Shown piece after piece: positions 38,751 through 51,345 of a stretch of 64,000 bases of DNA. This DNA comes from Hybos culiciformis (lineage: Eukaryota > Arthropoda > Insecta > Diptera > Hybotidae), in NCBI GenBank assembly GCA_964007475.1, contig OZ023275.1, positions 8,535,829-8,599,828 on the forward strand, read 5' to 3'. The notes beneath the pieces were generated by a model. It had not been told where the DNA came from. It ran no database searches and saw nothing but the letters and a program-made list of their open reading frames with translations. Positions within the stretch are counted from its first letter, which is position 1; every line of letters starts with the position of its first letter. Both the position numbers and the translations under genes were made by a program.

Positions 38751-38815
38751 CCTAGGTCCAAGAGAAGGTACAAGAGACGGCTCCAGACACTCCAAAACAC
38801 ACTATCTTCTGCTTA
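38751..38815. other. Unexplained GC-rich patch
   Basis: I count 30 G/C in 60 bases (38751-38810), about 2.5 times the background. At least two plus-strand frames stay open through it and no splice sites clearly bound it. It could be a fragment of a mobile element, a conserved non-coding element or a small exon. No protein family is recognised in any frame. Confidence 0.3.
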
Positions 38816-40235
38816 AAATACTTGTATTCATGTGTACATATAATTGAACTTTCAACGGCCTACAAAATAGATCCCTGTTGCTCACTTTATAAAAATTAAT
38901 ATTTTGACTTCATACCTAAAAAATTTAACAAAAAAATATTAATATTTCCAGTTTCCACACGGTTTTCTTAATGCCTGCCCTATGACTATTAATTGAAAAA
39001 GTTTCTTAACGTAAAATAAATTTTTTTTACAATGCATTTAAAAAAAAAAAAGAAAAAAAAGGAAAGAATATTTTTTTAGGCGCCATTAGTTTTTCCCCCA
39101 CATTTTTTTCAAATGAGAAAATTTTCCAATGATTCATCTATTTCAGGTTTATTCCTTAAAAATAATTCTGTTATGTTGTTCTTGCTGTTACTTTTATTAC
39201 CCACACAAATATTTTTTTTTTTTTTTAATTTTATTAAACATTTTTCAGATAACAATTTTATGTGTCATATAATAATATCGAACTTCACACTTTTATTACT
39301 TTGATGTTTAAATAGACATTGAACGAAATTGAGGGACACACTATCTAATGTTGTGCTATAATTGTGATATAATTGAATTTCAGGTATAGGTTCTTTGATA
39401 TTAAATTTCAAGAAAAAAAAAACTCAGAAAATCATTTAACAAGCCCAATTAATTTACAATTACTGTGTTTTTTCAGTATTTATACTTTGTAGAGTACACT
39501 TTGTAAATTATTCTGATTTTTCTCAGTTCGTCAATAGTAAAGATTTATTAAATTTTTCATCTTAACAGAAAATTGCTTGTCAACATTAATTAACGTATTA
39601 AAATTCTCATGATTTGTTTACTCTATGATAAATGGGTTTTGGAATTCGTAGACATTTATGGACATATACTGTTTATTCAAATGAAAGAGGAATTTTAATC
39701 AATAACTAGTAATTACCCTTTTCAGATTTTTTTCTTGTGTATCGCCGAAAAATAGATTGAACTTATTTTCAAAAAGATACTTTACTCAACTCAACAGTGT
39801 GTGTATCTTATGTTAATATTAATACAAATTAGAAATATAGAATTCTGATTTCTTAAGTGATAATCTAAAATTTTTCTATTTTGATTTATAGTTTACAAAA
39901 ATTTATTCACATACTCATTATCATGTAATAAAATAAAAAAACTTTATCTCTAGCATTATTTAAAGGACTCTAACCCCATTATCCTTGTACAGAATTTATC
40001 TGAAAGAATTTCTAAATAGATTTTCAAAAAAAAATTCCCAAAGCTTTTTTTTGTGTTAAAATTGGATAAATTTGAGATTTTCATAAAATTAAAAAATCTA
40101 AAATGAAAATAAACGAGATAAAATTTATTTTGTGTGTAAGATAAGAAATAAAAAAAAAAAAATTCAATTATATACTCCCACTTTTTATGTATAAAAAAAA
40201 AAAAAAAAGAAGAAATATATATATAATATATTTAA

Positions 40236-40272
40236 ACAGGATGTTGATGACGTCAATTTATCAGCATCCTGT
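40236..40272. repeat. 13-bp inverted repeat enclosing a CRE-type TGACGTCA
   Basis: ACAGGATGTTGAT (40236-40248) and ATCAGCATCCTGT (40260-40272) are complementary apart from one position. In RNA that position would be a G-U pair. Overlapping the start of the loop is TGACGTCA (40248-40255), the palindromic CREB/ATF site. It could be a structured element, the remains of a tiny inverted-repeat insertion, or chance. Confidence 0.6.
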
Positions 40273-42921
40273 ATAACGGTAAATATTGTAATTTTGTTTA
40301 TTCATTATTTTTTTTATTTTTCATGAGTAATTTTATTTTTCTTTTTTTATTTTTTGTATGTAAAATTCTCCTTTTTCTGAGAAAATTATAATCAAACAAA
40401 AAAAAAAAAAATAGAAAATAAAGTACATACAAAAGAGATGAAGAATTTTCCATGATTTTTTTTAAAGGTCAAAAGTTTAGGTATTTTCTGCTACGAAAAA
40501 AAAAAAAGATTCAAAATTTAAGATAATTTCTTTTCAAGAATAAAAAAAAAAAACATTTTTTGAGGGTGCAGATTTTTGTATATTATAACCTTGAGATATT
40601 TAATTTATATAATTTATCTTTCTTTTGGGAAAATAACAACTTTAGCAGAGGAGTTTGAGAGTTTCAAACAAGTTGGAAAAAAAAAAATTTAAGATACAAG
40701 AAAATAAATTTAAATCATTTTACACAAAATTCTTACACTTTATAAATCTGACTTTTTTTTTCAATAAAAAATTTCCTATTGATAATTGTAAATATTATAT
40801 ATTAAATAAATATTTTACTGAATAAATTTTGACAAAATATGTTTTTGACACATTCCTAATATCTTAATTTTATTTTATATGAAATTGTATAATTTGATTA
40901 ATTCAAATTTAATAGGTTTGTAATACAGCAAGCCTCACTGTAGTTTATATTGAGACTTTTTTTTTAAATAAAATTCAAATTTATAAAAAGATTTTAATAT
41001 TATTAAATAAATATTTCTTAATTAAATTTCATTAAATTGGTTTCGAATGTTTCGATGAAAAAAAAAACCACAACCAAAAATTTAAGAATTCTCTTTTAAT
41101 ATATATAACTTCACCATAATTATTGAAAATTACATTCAACATAAATTCTTGTTTATTCAAAATTTTATATTCTGATCAAAAGTTATAAAGAGTATTTTAT
41201 TTAATTTTAATTTCTTTTTTATTTTTTTTCAAATTAATTTCATATATACGGTTCACTGAAGCAAACATAAAAGTGTACAATTATCAATATAATATCGATC
41301 CAGAATTTTTATATAATACAATATATATATATATGTATGTTTATGCCATAAGGCGATGAATAAATATATATTTTGAGAAAAATAATATAGAATTTATTTC
41401 TTCGATTTGTTTGTTTTTCATGTTTCAAATTTTAGAAGATTATGTACACAATATGAAAAAAAAAAAAAAACAAATCGATATAGTATAGTAATAACCCACC
41501 TGTTTGTTTTTCTGGAAACAAAAATAAAAAAACAATAACAAACATAATGTATTTTTATTAAATATTGTCGATCAGTAGTAGCTCTCTGTTTAACATATAA
41601 AATTGAAAAAAAAAAAATCGGAAATAATTTTTTGGACCTTGGCAACTAAGAATTAATTAATTTTCTAAAACAGAGGTAATTAATTTGTTTTTTTTAATCG
41701 AAATATAAAAACAATAATTAACTTGTGATTAGTTAATACATGAGTGAAAATGGAATGTACAAGATTACATGCTTTATATTTATAATTATTGGCTATATAG
41801 AACTTTTATAATTGTTCGAATTTAGGACTTTGTTTGATAACAACCGACCGGCTTTCCTTAAACACAAAATATTTAGCGCTGAAACCAGCATCAATTCTAA
41901 AAAATGGAATAATTTTAAATTCTTTCTTCATACATAATTGGAATTTGTGTTTTGATATAATGTTGACCACGAAATAAAAGGTACTCAAAATAAAATGTTT
42001 AACAAAGACATTCAATTCTAAAACTAGTTTAGAAAATCGAAAACTTCCAGTTTAAAGAATAATCAGTAAATTCGAATATGAAGTAGAAAATTAATTTTCA
42101 TATCTCATATTTTCTCTTGTCCGAAAAATAATAATAAATGCATATCGATTTTGTGATAACGGAGACATTGCATTTTCATTTTACACGTATAATGAATGAT
42201 AATAGGAAATTGAATTCTATAATTGATTCTGACATCACTAGACGAATGAGTACGAAAAATCATACGAAACTTAATTTTTTTATTGAAAAAAAAAAACCCA
42301 TGACAAAACTAATTATGAATTGAAATAATTGAAATTGACTGAGACACTGATAGTAAGTGGCTGATAGTGTAAGAATTAAAAAAAAAAAAGAATCATTTGA
42401 AGAAGACAAAAAATAAAAAAATAATAATTGATTATTTTTCAAAAAAAAAATTGATCAGAAAAAAAAGTTAAATTATACATTTTTATGGTTGATTGAGGAA
42501 GAAGGAAATATAAAATTTTTTTATTGGACTTTTTTTCATTCATTTATGTTTAGGTAAAACAGAATTGAAACTTTAAAGTTTTTTTTTTTCAATAATTTTA
42601 GGTTTAAAATTTTTTATTTTTTATTTTTTTTTTCATATCGAAAGACAAATAAAAGGGAAACCTTTTGTTATAATTTTGTTTTTATTTATTTTTTATATAA
42701 ATTCCAGTTGTGCGTAACACCTTGCCTAATTTATATAATTTTCATTTTGGTCGAAAAAAAAATAATTTAGAAGAAATTTATGTGTATAGAGAAAAATTGA
42801 TAAAAATTTTAATCTGTGAGAAGAAATATACAATTTTTTATTTTTATTTTTTTTGCTGGTTTGTTAAAAAACTTTTTCTTTGTCAGTTTAACAACACAGT
42901 GGGCCAACATAAATAAAGATA

Positions 42922-42924
<3 letters not shown>

Positions 42925-42964
<40 letters not shown>
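42925..42964. repeat. (TA)20 microsatellite
   Basis: Uninterrupted TA dinucleotides. Alternating Y/I runs in overlapping open frames on both strands here come from this repeat and are not genes. Confidence 0.95.
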
Positions 42965-42965
<1 letters not shown>

Positions 42966-44750
42966 GTTTGGTTTTTTATGTTTTTTAAAAGCTTTTGGGT
43001 GGTCGACAATTTAATTTATTGGTTATTTAATTTTGGGTCGTGAACACAAGAAAAAAAAAAGATTCTTTTTGATCTTTCCCAATTCTAATTTATCTTCTCA
43101 TAAGGAAAAATTAAGTTTCTTGTAAATTAGATGATTTAAACTTTGTTAACAAATATGTAAAAAAAAAAAAAAAAAGAAAAAAATATTAAGAAATCATAGG
43201 AAAAAAAAAGCTTTTGATGAAAATTAAGAAATTTACGCTTAGGTTAATTATCTACAAGAAGTATTTTAACCGTATTTTCTCGCATGACGAACAAATAAAC
43301 ATTTACGTAGAGTGACTGATAAGAATGAAAACTTTTTCCTTAAAGTTTTTTGTTAAAAAATTTGCCGGATTATCAAAGTAGGGTTATCAAATAGACACTT
43401 CTTGGAGATTAATAATTAAAGTCAAAAACTAAATATTAATTAGATCAGTCTTAAAACTTTTAATATTCTTCAAAAAATTTCCGAAAATTGAAGAAAAAGG
43501 TGAATATAATAATTTTCATTTCTTGAATTAAATAACTTTTGCACTTTATGTAGTTTAAACTTAATTTTTAATTGTTGATAGTAATCAAACTTGTAACCAA
43601 TATGAAACTTCTTTATTATCTTTTATGTAAATACTTTTATTTGAAATTACTGAAAATTTATTGAATTATTTCGTCGTGATATCAATCTTAGGAGGACTTA
43701 TCATAAGGATTCACTTGTTACTTATCATTTAAAAAATTTTAAATGCATATTACACAATTGATTTCTTTACAAAATTTTTATTTTTGATCTCTGATTCCAC
43801 TGCTATCCAATTTAAAGAAGTCGATAGTTCTTCTCAATAATATTTCATCTTTTTGATTCAAAAAAGCACACTATCAGTTAGTTTAACATAAATATTAAAA
43901 TGCGTCAAATGAAAACAGGTGCGTTTTTCACCTTTAAAATACCAAATATATGTACGCGCATGAAGAATACATTGTCAGATGCTCGAGCTCTTGAATACGT
44001 TTTTTTTCGCCTTGATAAAATAATAATAAATAATTTATTGCTTAATTTATTATTGCGATATTTGTGCGAAACTATATACAGAAAACACTGATGCTCGAAA
44101 GGAGCGTGAGAATGTGAATTTTTACTTTAAAAAAATTGACCTCTTTTAAAAGGAAATAGTCGAAAAATATTATCATAAAAGAATAAAAATTGAAATAATT
44201 CTATGCATTTTAATTTTAAAATTTTATAATAACATAAGTTTTTTTTTTTTTTTTTTTCAAAATAAATTTCATCCTTTTTAAAATAATAATATTAAAAAAT
44301 TCTGTGTATTTTTTCACGTGAAAATAGACTCGCACCTTGCATTGTGCTATCTCATTCAAAATTTATTATTCTATTATTACGCATAACGTGGAATAGTAAC
44401 AAAAATTCAAAATAATTATGAGAAAATTTTCCATAAATATAAAATATGATTAAAAAGAAAATCGATATTTTAATTATAAATCAATCACATTTGTTTTTTA
44501 CTTTGTAACGTGTGTGTTAAATTCCAATTGAAGAACGCAGTTTCATGTTTCAATTATTATATTTAAATTTAGTCAAAGAATACGTTGGATAGTAAAACTC
44601 TTCTGTCATTAAATCATGTATATATCGATTTTTTATTTTAATTAGTACATAAAGATATTGATAGTTTTAGGTGAGTATATTTTCACTATCACGATTTCTG
44701 TCAGGACTTTTATAATATGATTAAGACTTTTAGTCCATTTTTCAAAAATA

Positions 44751-44784
44751 AAAACGCTGCTTATCTGAAAACGCTGCATATCTG
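44751..44784. repeat. Two tandem copies of a 17-bp unit
   Basis: AAAACGCTGCTTATCTG is followed at once by AAAACGCTGCATATCTG, one difference. The GC-bearing core CGCTGC stands out from the AT background. Confidence 0.85.
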
Positions 44785-47226
44785 AAGATCCTTAATTGGC
44801 AATAGTACAGTACAATAATAAGATCTTACTTATATACAGTAAAAAATCAATTCTTAACCCATCAATGAGGATTAAAAACAATTAGTGTGAGGGTTTTTTG
44901 GCTGTCAATTTAAGTGCATTGAACAAAATCGATATATTAAAATAACTACATATTGAAAATATTAAAATTTCCAAAAAAAACGAAACAAACTTTTTCAGAA
45001 ATTTAATTATCACTCAAATTAAAAGTTAACTTCATATTCTTCACTTTAAAAACTAATTAAAATTTGATAGTCATTTAAGCAAAATAAAACCATAATAATT
45101 GTGGAGGGCTGCAATTTTACTTATTTTTTATTTTTTTACAAAAAAATAAATAAATAAAAAGATAAGAAGCTAAAGATAACGCCATCATTAGTTAAGTTTT
45201 TAAATATTTATAAAAGAGTAAAAAAATTCAAAAAAAAATATCTTAAGTAAAAAGAAGGTATAGCCCTTAAGGGAATGAAGAATAGTTTATGTGTACACAC
45301 GTTTATTTTTTCTTTAAGAAGAAAAAAAAAACAATAATATGACGAAAGACACAAAAGAATATCTTTTAATTCTCTTTTGCAATATTCTTTGAGAAATAAA
45401 TCGAAAAAAAATTATATACATTCATACATACGTACTACATACTTGTTGTTTGAGTTAAAAATTTCCACAACAAAGAGGGAACAACAATAAAAAGGAAAAA
45501 TAACCAGATGCCCTTGATTAAAAATAAATTAACAATTCAAGAAAATATTAAATGTTTATAAAAAAAAAAAAAAAAAAAAAAGCCGCAATGCAGTTAAAGG
45601 CGAATTGGAAAAAATTAAAGAAAAATACTTAAGAACTTTACTACTGTTTTTTTTCTATACTTAATATGAATGGTTACAGGTCAATTTGACAAATTAAGCA
45701 ATCTTTCAATACGAATTTGCTTCTCGAGTTAGGTATTCAGGTGATTTTTTTTATTCCGTTGGATTAGTTGGAACGTGGTTGGAACTTAAAATAAAATGCC
45801 GAATATTTCTAGAGTAAGCTTTGTAAGAAAACCCAGCATTTAGCAAAATATAAACATTATATTTTAAATGTCAAAATAAAAAAATATCAATAAACGAACA
45901 ATAACAAAATTTTCCACTTTTTAATAATGTGAACAGCTGATTTTATGACATTTACCGGAATAGCCACTGATAACCTTTGTGTCCACAGAGATTATTAAAC
46001 AATTCCAGTTTAAGAAATATAATTTCCGTAATTTTTTGTCATCTTTAAAGTTTCCACTCAGACATTATATTATCTACTTTAAATTCTTATACGTTGTATA
46101 CATAACCTCAAATGTCCCCCAAATAATTGGTTAGAAAAAATGTCGTGAAACGTAAAATAAAAAAAAAATAAAAAATTTCATATATACACTACAACTGTGA
46201 ATGTGTTGTGAAATTTCTATTTTATGATTTAAAATTTTCCATAAAAATTTCCATAAAATTTAAGAGGATAGCAGCGATTTGAAAAAAAACAAACTAGAAA
46301 AATTATTATGTTAGATATTTAATTGGTTAAATTTTGTGAATATTAAACCACTTATGCTGTGTTTTATATATAATAACAACAGTAGTCAAATCGACTAACT
46401 TCTGTTAAATGTACTATGTACTTGTATATCTACCTGTATATATGTATGTATAGTTTATATTTTAATAAATGCACAAAAATGAAACAATTATCGCCCTAAC
46501 ACAAATAGTTCAAAATATATTCTTTTTTTTTTTTTTTATGTGGTCTGCCAAATGGGTGAGAACATAAACCTGATATAAAATTTTTCAGAGAATGAAGAAT
46601 AAAAAAAAAATAAAACAAACTTGATTTCATTCAATTTCAATATTAAGGACGCAGAGAAAAACAAAAAAATAAAAAAAAATACGGGGAATTTAAAATTGCA
46701 ATCTGAATTTGTAAAAAAAAAAAAAAAACAAATAAATAAAATATTGAGATTTGTTTGCTAAATACCTACCATCGAAAACGCGAAAAGACAAATGAATTGT
46801 TGCACGTATTTTAAATTGCCATAGATATGAAATACCATATCGGTACACCAGATGGTTAACAAGGATTTTAAGGATTTTTGTGTGTTATCCAACACTGAAT
46901 ATTATTTCTATATCTTTTCATATATTTTATAATTGAGAAATGTATAAATTAATTTCAATTTATTCTAGTCATTATTTTATCTAATATTGTCTGTCATGTA
47001 CATCCCAAGAAATTTAGATTGCCCAGCAATAAAAAATATACATAATTACATATAATTTTGTATGTAGAAGGATTTAAAGACAATTCATTCCATTTAAAAT
47101 TCGAAGTTCACTTCTGTACTGATATCCTTTCCTGCACCTCTCAAAAGTAAAACTTATTGGACGGATTTGATCTAATCTCTTGAAGAACTTTTCCTTGTTT
47201 TCATAGTCTATGGGGAATTATATATA

Positions 47227-47258
47227 TTTTTTTTAAAGCAGATTTTTTTTAAAGCAGA
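47227..47258. repeat. Two tandem copies of a 16-bp unit
   Basis: T8 followed by AAAGCAGA, twice in a row, followed by a third T run; typical of slippage. Confidence 0.85.
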
Positions 47259-47650
47259 TTTTTTATTAAATTTACCACAAAATTTGCAATTACTCTATTA
47301 AGTTTGCTTGATTAAAATGTAAAAACTTTCTATATATTATTTTACATCTTTTCCGTTTAAAATTTAATTCAAGACCCTAGACATTTTTTTTTGCCATATA
47401 TTTTTTCGTTGATAAACTACTATAATATACTTTATGTTCTGTAAAACCTAATTTTTTTATTTTATTTTTTTTTCAAACAGGAATTTTATTGCGTGAAGAG
47501 AAATATGTATCTTTTTTGAAATCTTTTTCACGCACTGAAAAATAAATATATACAAATATATATATTTATATATTTTATGTATGTAAATTGAACAAAATAT
47601 GTACAAATATGTACATTTTAATCAGCTTCCAAGTTATCTTTTTTTTTGTT

Positions 47651-47692
47651 GTGATATAGAAGTTGTTAAGCGTGATATAGAAGTTGTTAAGC
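47651..47692. repeat. Two tandem copies of a 21-bp unit
   Basis: GTGATATAGAAGTTGTTAAGC is repeated exactly, then a decayed third copy (ATGAAATACGAAAAG) follows. Because 21 is a multiple of three, a plus-strand frame reads DIEVVKR-DIEVVKH-EIRKV, a heptad-like pattern. The surrounding frame is only about 69 codons and otherwise low in complexity, so coding is doubtful. Confidence 0.85.
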
Positions 47693-50600
47693 ATGAAATA
47701 CGAAAAGTGCCCACCAAAGACGGCATATCAGATATAATATCAATTTCCTTTTTTTTTATTCTTTTGAAAGTCCCTATTGATTTGTTTATTGAATTCATAT
47801 GGATTTAACATAAAAAAAAAATCTTATTAAATTTAGCTCAAGGATTTTCTTCCACTCAATTAAAATGATTGTAATATTTTTTTATTCAGTAATGGTATAA
47901 TATAATTAACATACTTTGAATTTTTGAAAAGAAAATTAAATAAATGAGAAATAAATTAATAAAATACCTATAAGCTTTGGTCATTACAGAAATATTTATG
48001 ATATTTGAAAAATATTATAATATGAAACCTAAAAGCAATTATTATGTACATATATTCCCACGGGAAACTTAATGTCGGGATTGAAAATGGATTTCCGTAT
48101 AAAAATTGATATATAAGTAGATGTCGATTGATAGAATCAATTTGGACCAATTTAATTTAAGTCACCAGAAACGAATGGCTTAAAAATTGAAAGTAATGAA
48201 AGTAAATTAAATTTAAAACTCACAACTACCATGTCTTTAAATAAATATTTGTATTTTCGATTTAAAAGTTTGAATAACTTCTTTAAATTTCTCAATTATT
48301 GTACTTGTAATATATTTTTTCTTAACAGTAAATGGCTAGTGTTGCATGACCTTCATAATCAAAAAAGGATAATATTTCATGTGATATGTGTATGTGTACA
48401 CACATAATATTATGCTTTCAATTTTCAATTTACAGAAATAAATTTTATTGTATCTTTTTTAAATTCCAAGAAACCTATTCGAATTTCGAATTTAATTTAT
48501 ATGTGAAATAATATCTTTTTCTTTCCAAAGTACATATGTGTACACAATGTGTATATGAGTCAAGAAATATTTTCCAGCATTACTTTTATAAATTTAATTT
48601 AATTTTGAAATTCTGTGAAATACTAATTTTAAAATTATTTCTTCTAATATAAATTTTTAAGTATTTACCATTTTTTAATCGATTTATCCTAAACGTAAAA
48701 TCATTGTAGAAGAGTGTTAATAAGTCTGATCTCAACATAAATTATTAAGGATTTTATTTTGTATGAATTAAAAAATTAATGAAGAATATTAAATACTCTT
48801 ATAATTTTCAAAACTCATAGTATACTATCTATAAATGTAGTTTATGAGATTGCAATAATTCTGCTTCATCATTATAATCTTTTTAATTTCTTGTCATAAC
48901 ATGGGTCGCTGATTTTAAATTTCGATCAATTAAAATTCGAAAAATAAAAAATAACCAGATAATATTTTCTACATTATTATATTATTATTTATATATGTGT
49001 TAATTACATAACAAATATACTGTTATATTCATTACCTAAGCCGATTTAAAAAAAAAAACCTGCGCTACACATATTGAAAACTGAGAAAAAAAAAAACAAA
49101 CATATTTTATCAATAAATTTTAAATATACGAAGCATTAATCTTTTAACGAAAACTGATTAATTAATATTTTGATGCTCAATTACATAATGGCACTATGCT
49201 GCACCTTTCATGGTTAAAAGTAAAAAATAAAAGATTGGGCAAAATAATAAAAAAAAAGAAATAATAATCCCAAAAGATAAACGGAAAGTAAATTTTACGT
49301 AATCCCCACACATATTCATCATACATTTTTTAAACATAGCTTTATGAAAGTGAATAAAGCAGGTGGAATAAATTTGATAAAATAAAATTGATAAAATAAT
49401 TTATCTTCGTTTGGAAAAAAAAAAATAAAAATAAATTTGGACATTCAATTTCACATGACGAAAGACGAATACTTAGGAAGATATTAAAAATAAAAAAGAA
49501 CTTATCATCTACACTACACCATGATTCAAAATATGTATGTTCATAAAATTGTTGCCTACCTGACCGTAACAGCACATCATCAAAAGAAATATGTATATTT
49601 TTTTTTATTTTAGGATTTTAATCGTGATTATCATCATCACGTCCTTCATGCTGCATACACAAAAAAATAATAAAAAGGAATATAAAAAGTATGTTTAATA
49701 TAAAATTAAAATATTTCTTCCTCTCTAATGAGGGCTAAGTACTTCCTTGTTAAGAAATTTCAAAAATCTGTTGTATATAGAAAATTTTTATCTTTAAAAT
49801 ACATTAAGACTAGAGATAACTATTACATAATTCTACTCCATATGGTTGATTTTATTTATATAAGGTAAATCATATATAAGATGACGAGAATAAATGACAA
49901 CAACTTCCACAAAAATTTTTAGAAACTAAAATCAAATGCAGTCTGCATGTTTGAGTTTACAAAATCTTCTGAGCTAAATTCATGGATCAATTTTCATGAA
50001 TCTTCAATCTTAAAGTCTTAGAAGGAATTTACATGCGTATCCTTTCTTACAAATATTATTTTTGTTTTAAATTCAAACGTCAATTTTACAGTCTTCAAGA
50101 ATCTTACATCTTGCATACTGTCAACTCTCATATGAGTTTCTTATCATGAATTGTGTTTAAAAAAAATTATTTAAAATTGAAACAGTCAAAACAGAAGCTT
50201 TACAGCTAAAGTAAGAATATATTTTTATTTGCCAAGATTAGTAATTTTTTATTTTAATTCAAACAATTAAAAATGTAATTGCACAATGTTTTGTCGATTT
50301 ATATTAATCTGAAATATTATAGAAAGTAACTTTGCAAAATGATTAAAGATATTATGAAACACAAGAAACATATTTAAGATATTTATTTAAAAAGAAACCA
50401 GCTGGAAAAATGAACATTTTAAAAATAATATGGCCAAAATTGATTGTGGTTGATGTTAGCTGAATTTTTTGTTCCAACATCATTATAAGGTTAAATAAAT
50501 GGAAACAAATAGAAGTTATGTGTACTATCATTGTATAATTAGATATAAAAATAAACTTATTTACGATTTATTCATTTTTCTTTTTTTTTATCCAACTGGA

Positions 50601-51057
50601 GGAAGGAACTAATAATATTTATTTTTATTTCTTTGAAAATTCTTTGGAAAACTATTTTATTTGTTTAATTTTGTTTTTTTTTTTTCCTTAATGTTTCCTA
50701 AGTACGATCGTTTGTAAATCGTTACGAAAAAAGTTTAAATTATTTATGTGAATTTAATAAAAAGGAAATGATGAGGACATTTTTATTAAGTTTGATTAAA
50801 TAAAAAAAAATTTTGTTACATTCTTTAAAATAATGTATACCTACAAAGTTTATTCTAGGCACATAAAAAGTTATTTACACAAGTAAAGGTAGGCAAAAAA
50901 AAAAAAGGAAAAAATATTATTTTAACTGGAAAAGTAAAGCACATAAAACTGGGTCGAATTCGTAAAAATTTTATAACAAATAAAAATAAGAAGAAAAATA
51001 TTGAACATGCTTAATATAAATTAAATATAGAATTTTAGATCCATTTCGATTTGATAG

Positions 51058-51345
51058 AATTTTCGAAATTGATTTTTACGTATAACTACTAATTTTCATA
51101 GAAATCCATTAAAAGTTTCAAAAATCTTCTATAATATAAAACTTTCGAGTTCGAAATACCAGTTGAAACATTTTATCATTAAAAACGCACAATTTTCGAA
51201 TCTTATCATCTTACGTCTAACTACTAATTTTCATAGAAATTCATTAAAAGTTTCAAAAATCTTCTATAACATAAAACTTTTGAGTTCGAAATACCAGTTG
51301 AAACCTTTTATCTGCAAAAACGTAAAATTTTCGAATCTTATCATA
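51058..51345. repeat. Two tandem copies of a 136-bp unit
   Basis: The blocks AACTACTAATTTTCATAGAA, AAAGTTTCAAAAATCTTCTA, GAGTTCGAAATACCAGTTG and ATTTTCGAATCTTATCAT recur at an offset of 136 bases, the two copies differing at about one base in twelve. The flanks carry degenerate pieces of the same unit (TTTTCGAAATTG before, ATTATCGAAATC after), so the array may once have been longer. The period is not a multiple of three, and the open frame across it is incidental. Confidence 0.88.

Larger units (their letters stand above)
33021..51057. other. Long non-coding AT-rich stretch
   Basis: No host exon recognised. It holds the tRNA-like SINE relic at 35716, the GC patches at 33613-33665, 35027 and 38751, the CRE-containing hairpin at 40236, the TA microsatellite at 42925 and short tandem repeats at 44751, 47227 and 47651. 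A minus-strand open frame at 41806-42015 overlaps a GC-richer patch (about 41815-41900) but shows no known domain. Confidence 0.6.

Noticed and set aside
41806..42015. Minus-strand 69-codon frame over a GC-richer patch
   Set aside because: The composition is mildly interesting, but no domain, no clear splice sites and no family are recognised; too weak for a gene call.
42809..43043. Overlapping open frames on both strands with alternating Y/I runs
   Set aside because: They are translations of the (TA)20 microsatellite and flanking A/T runs, with no domain or splice context.
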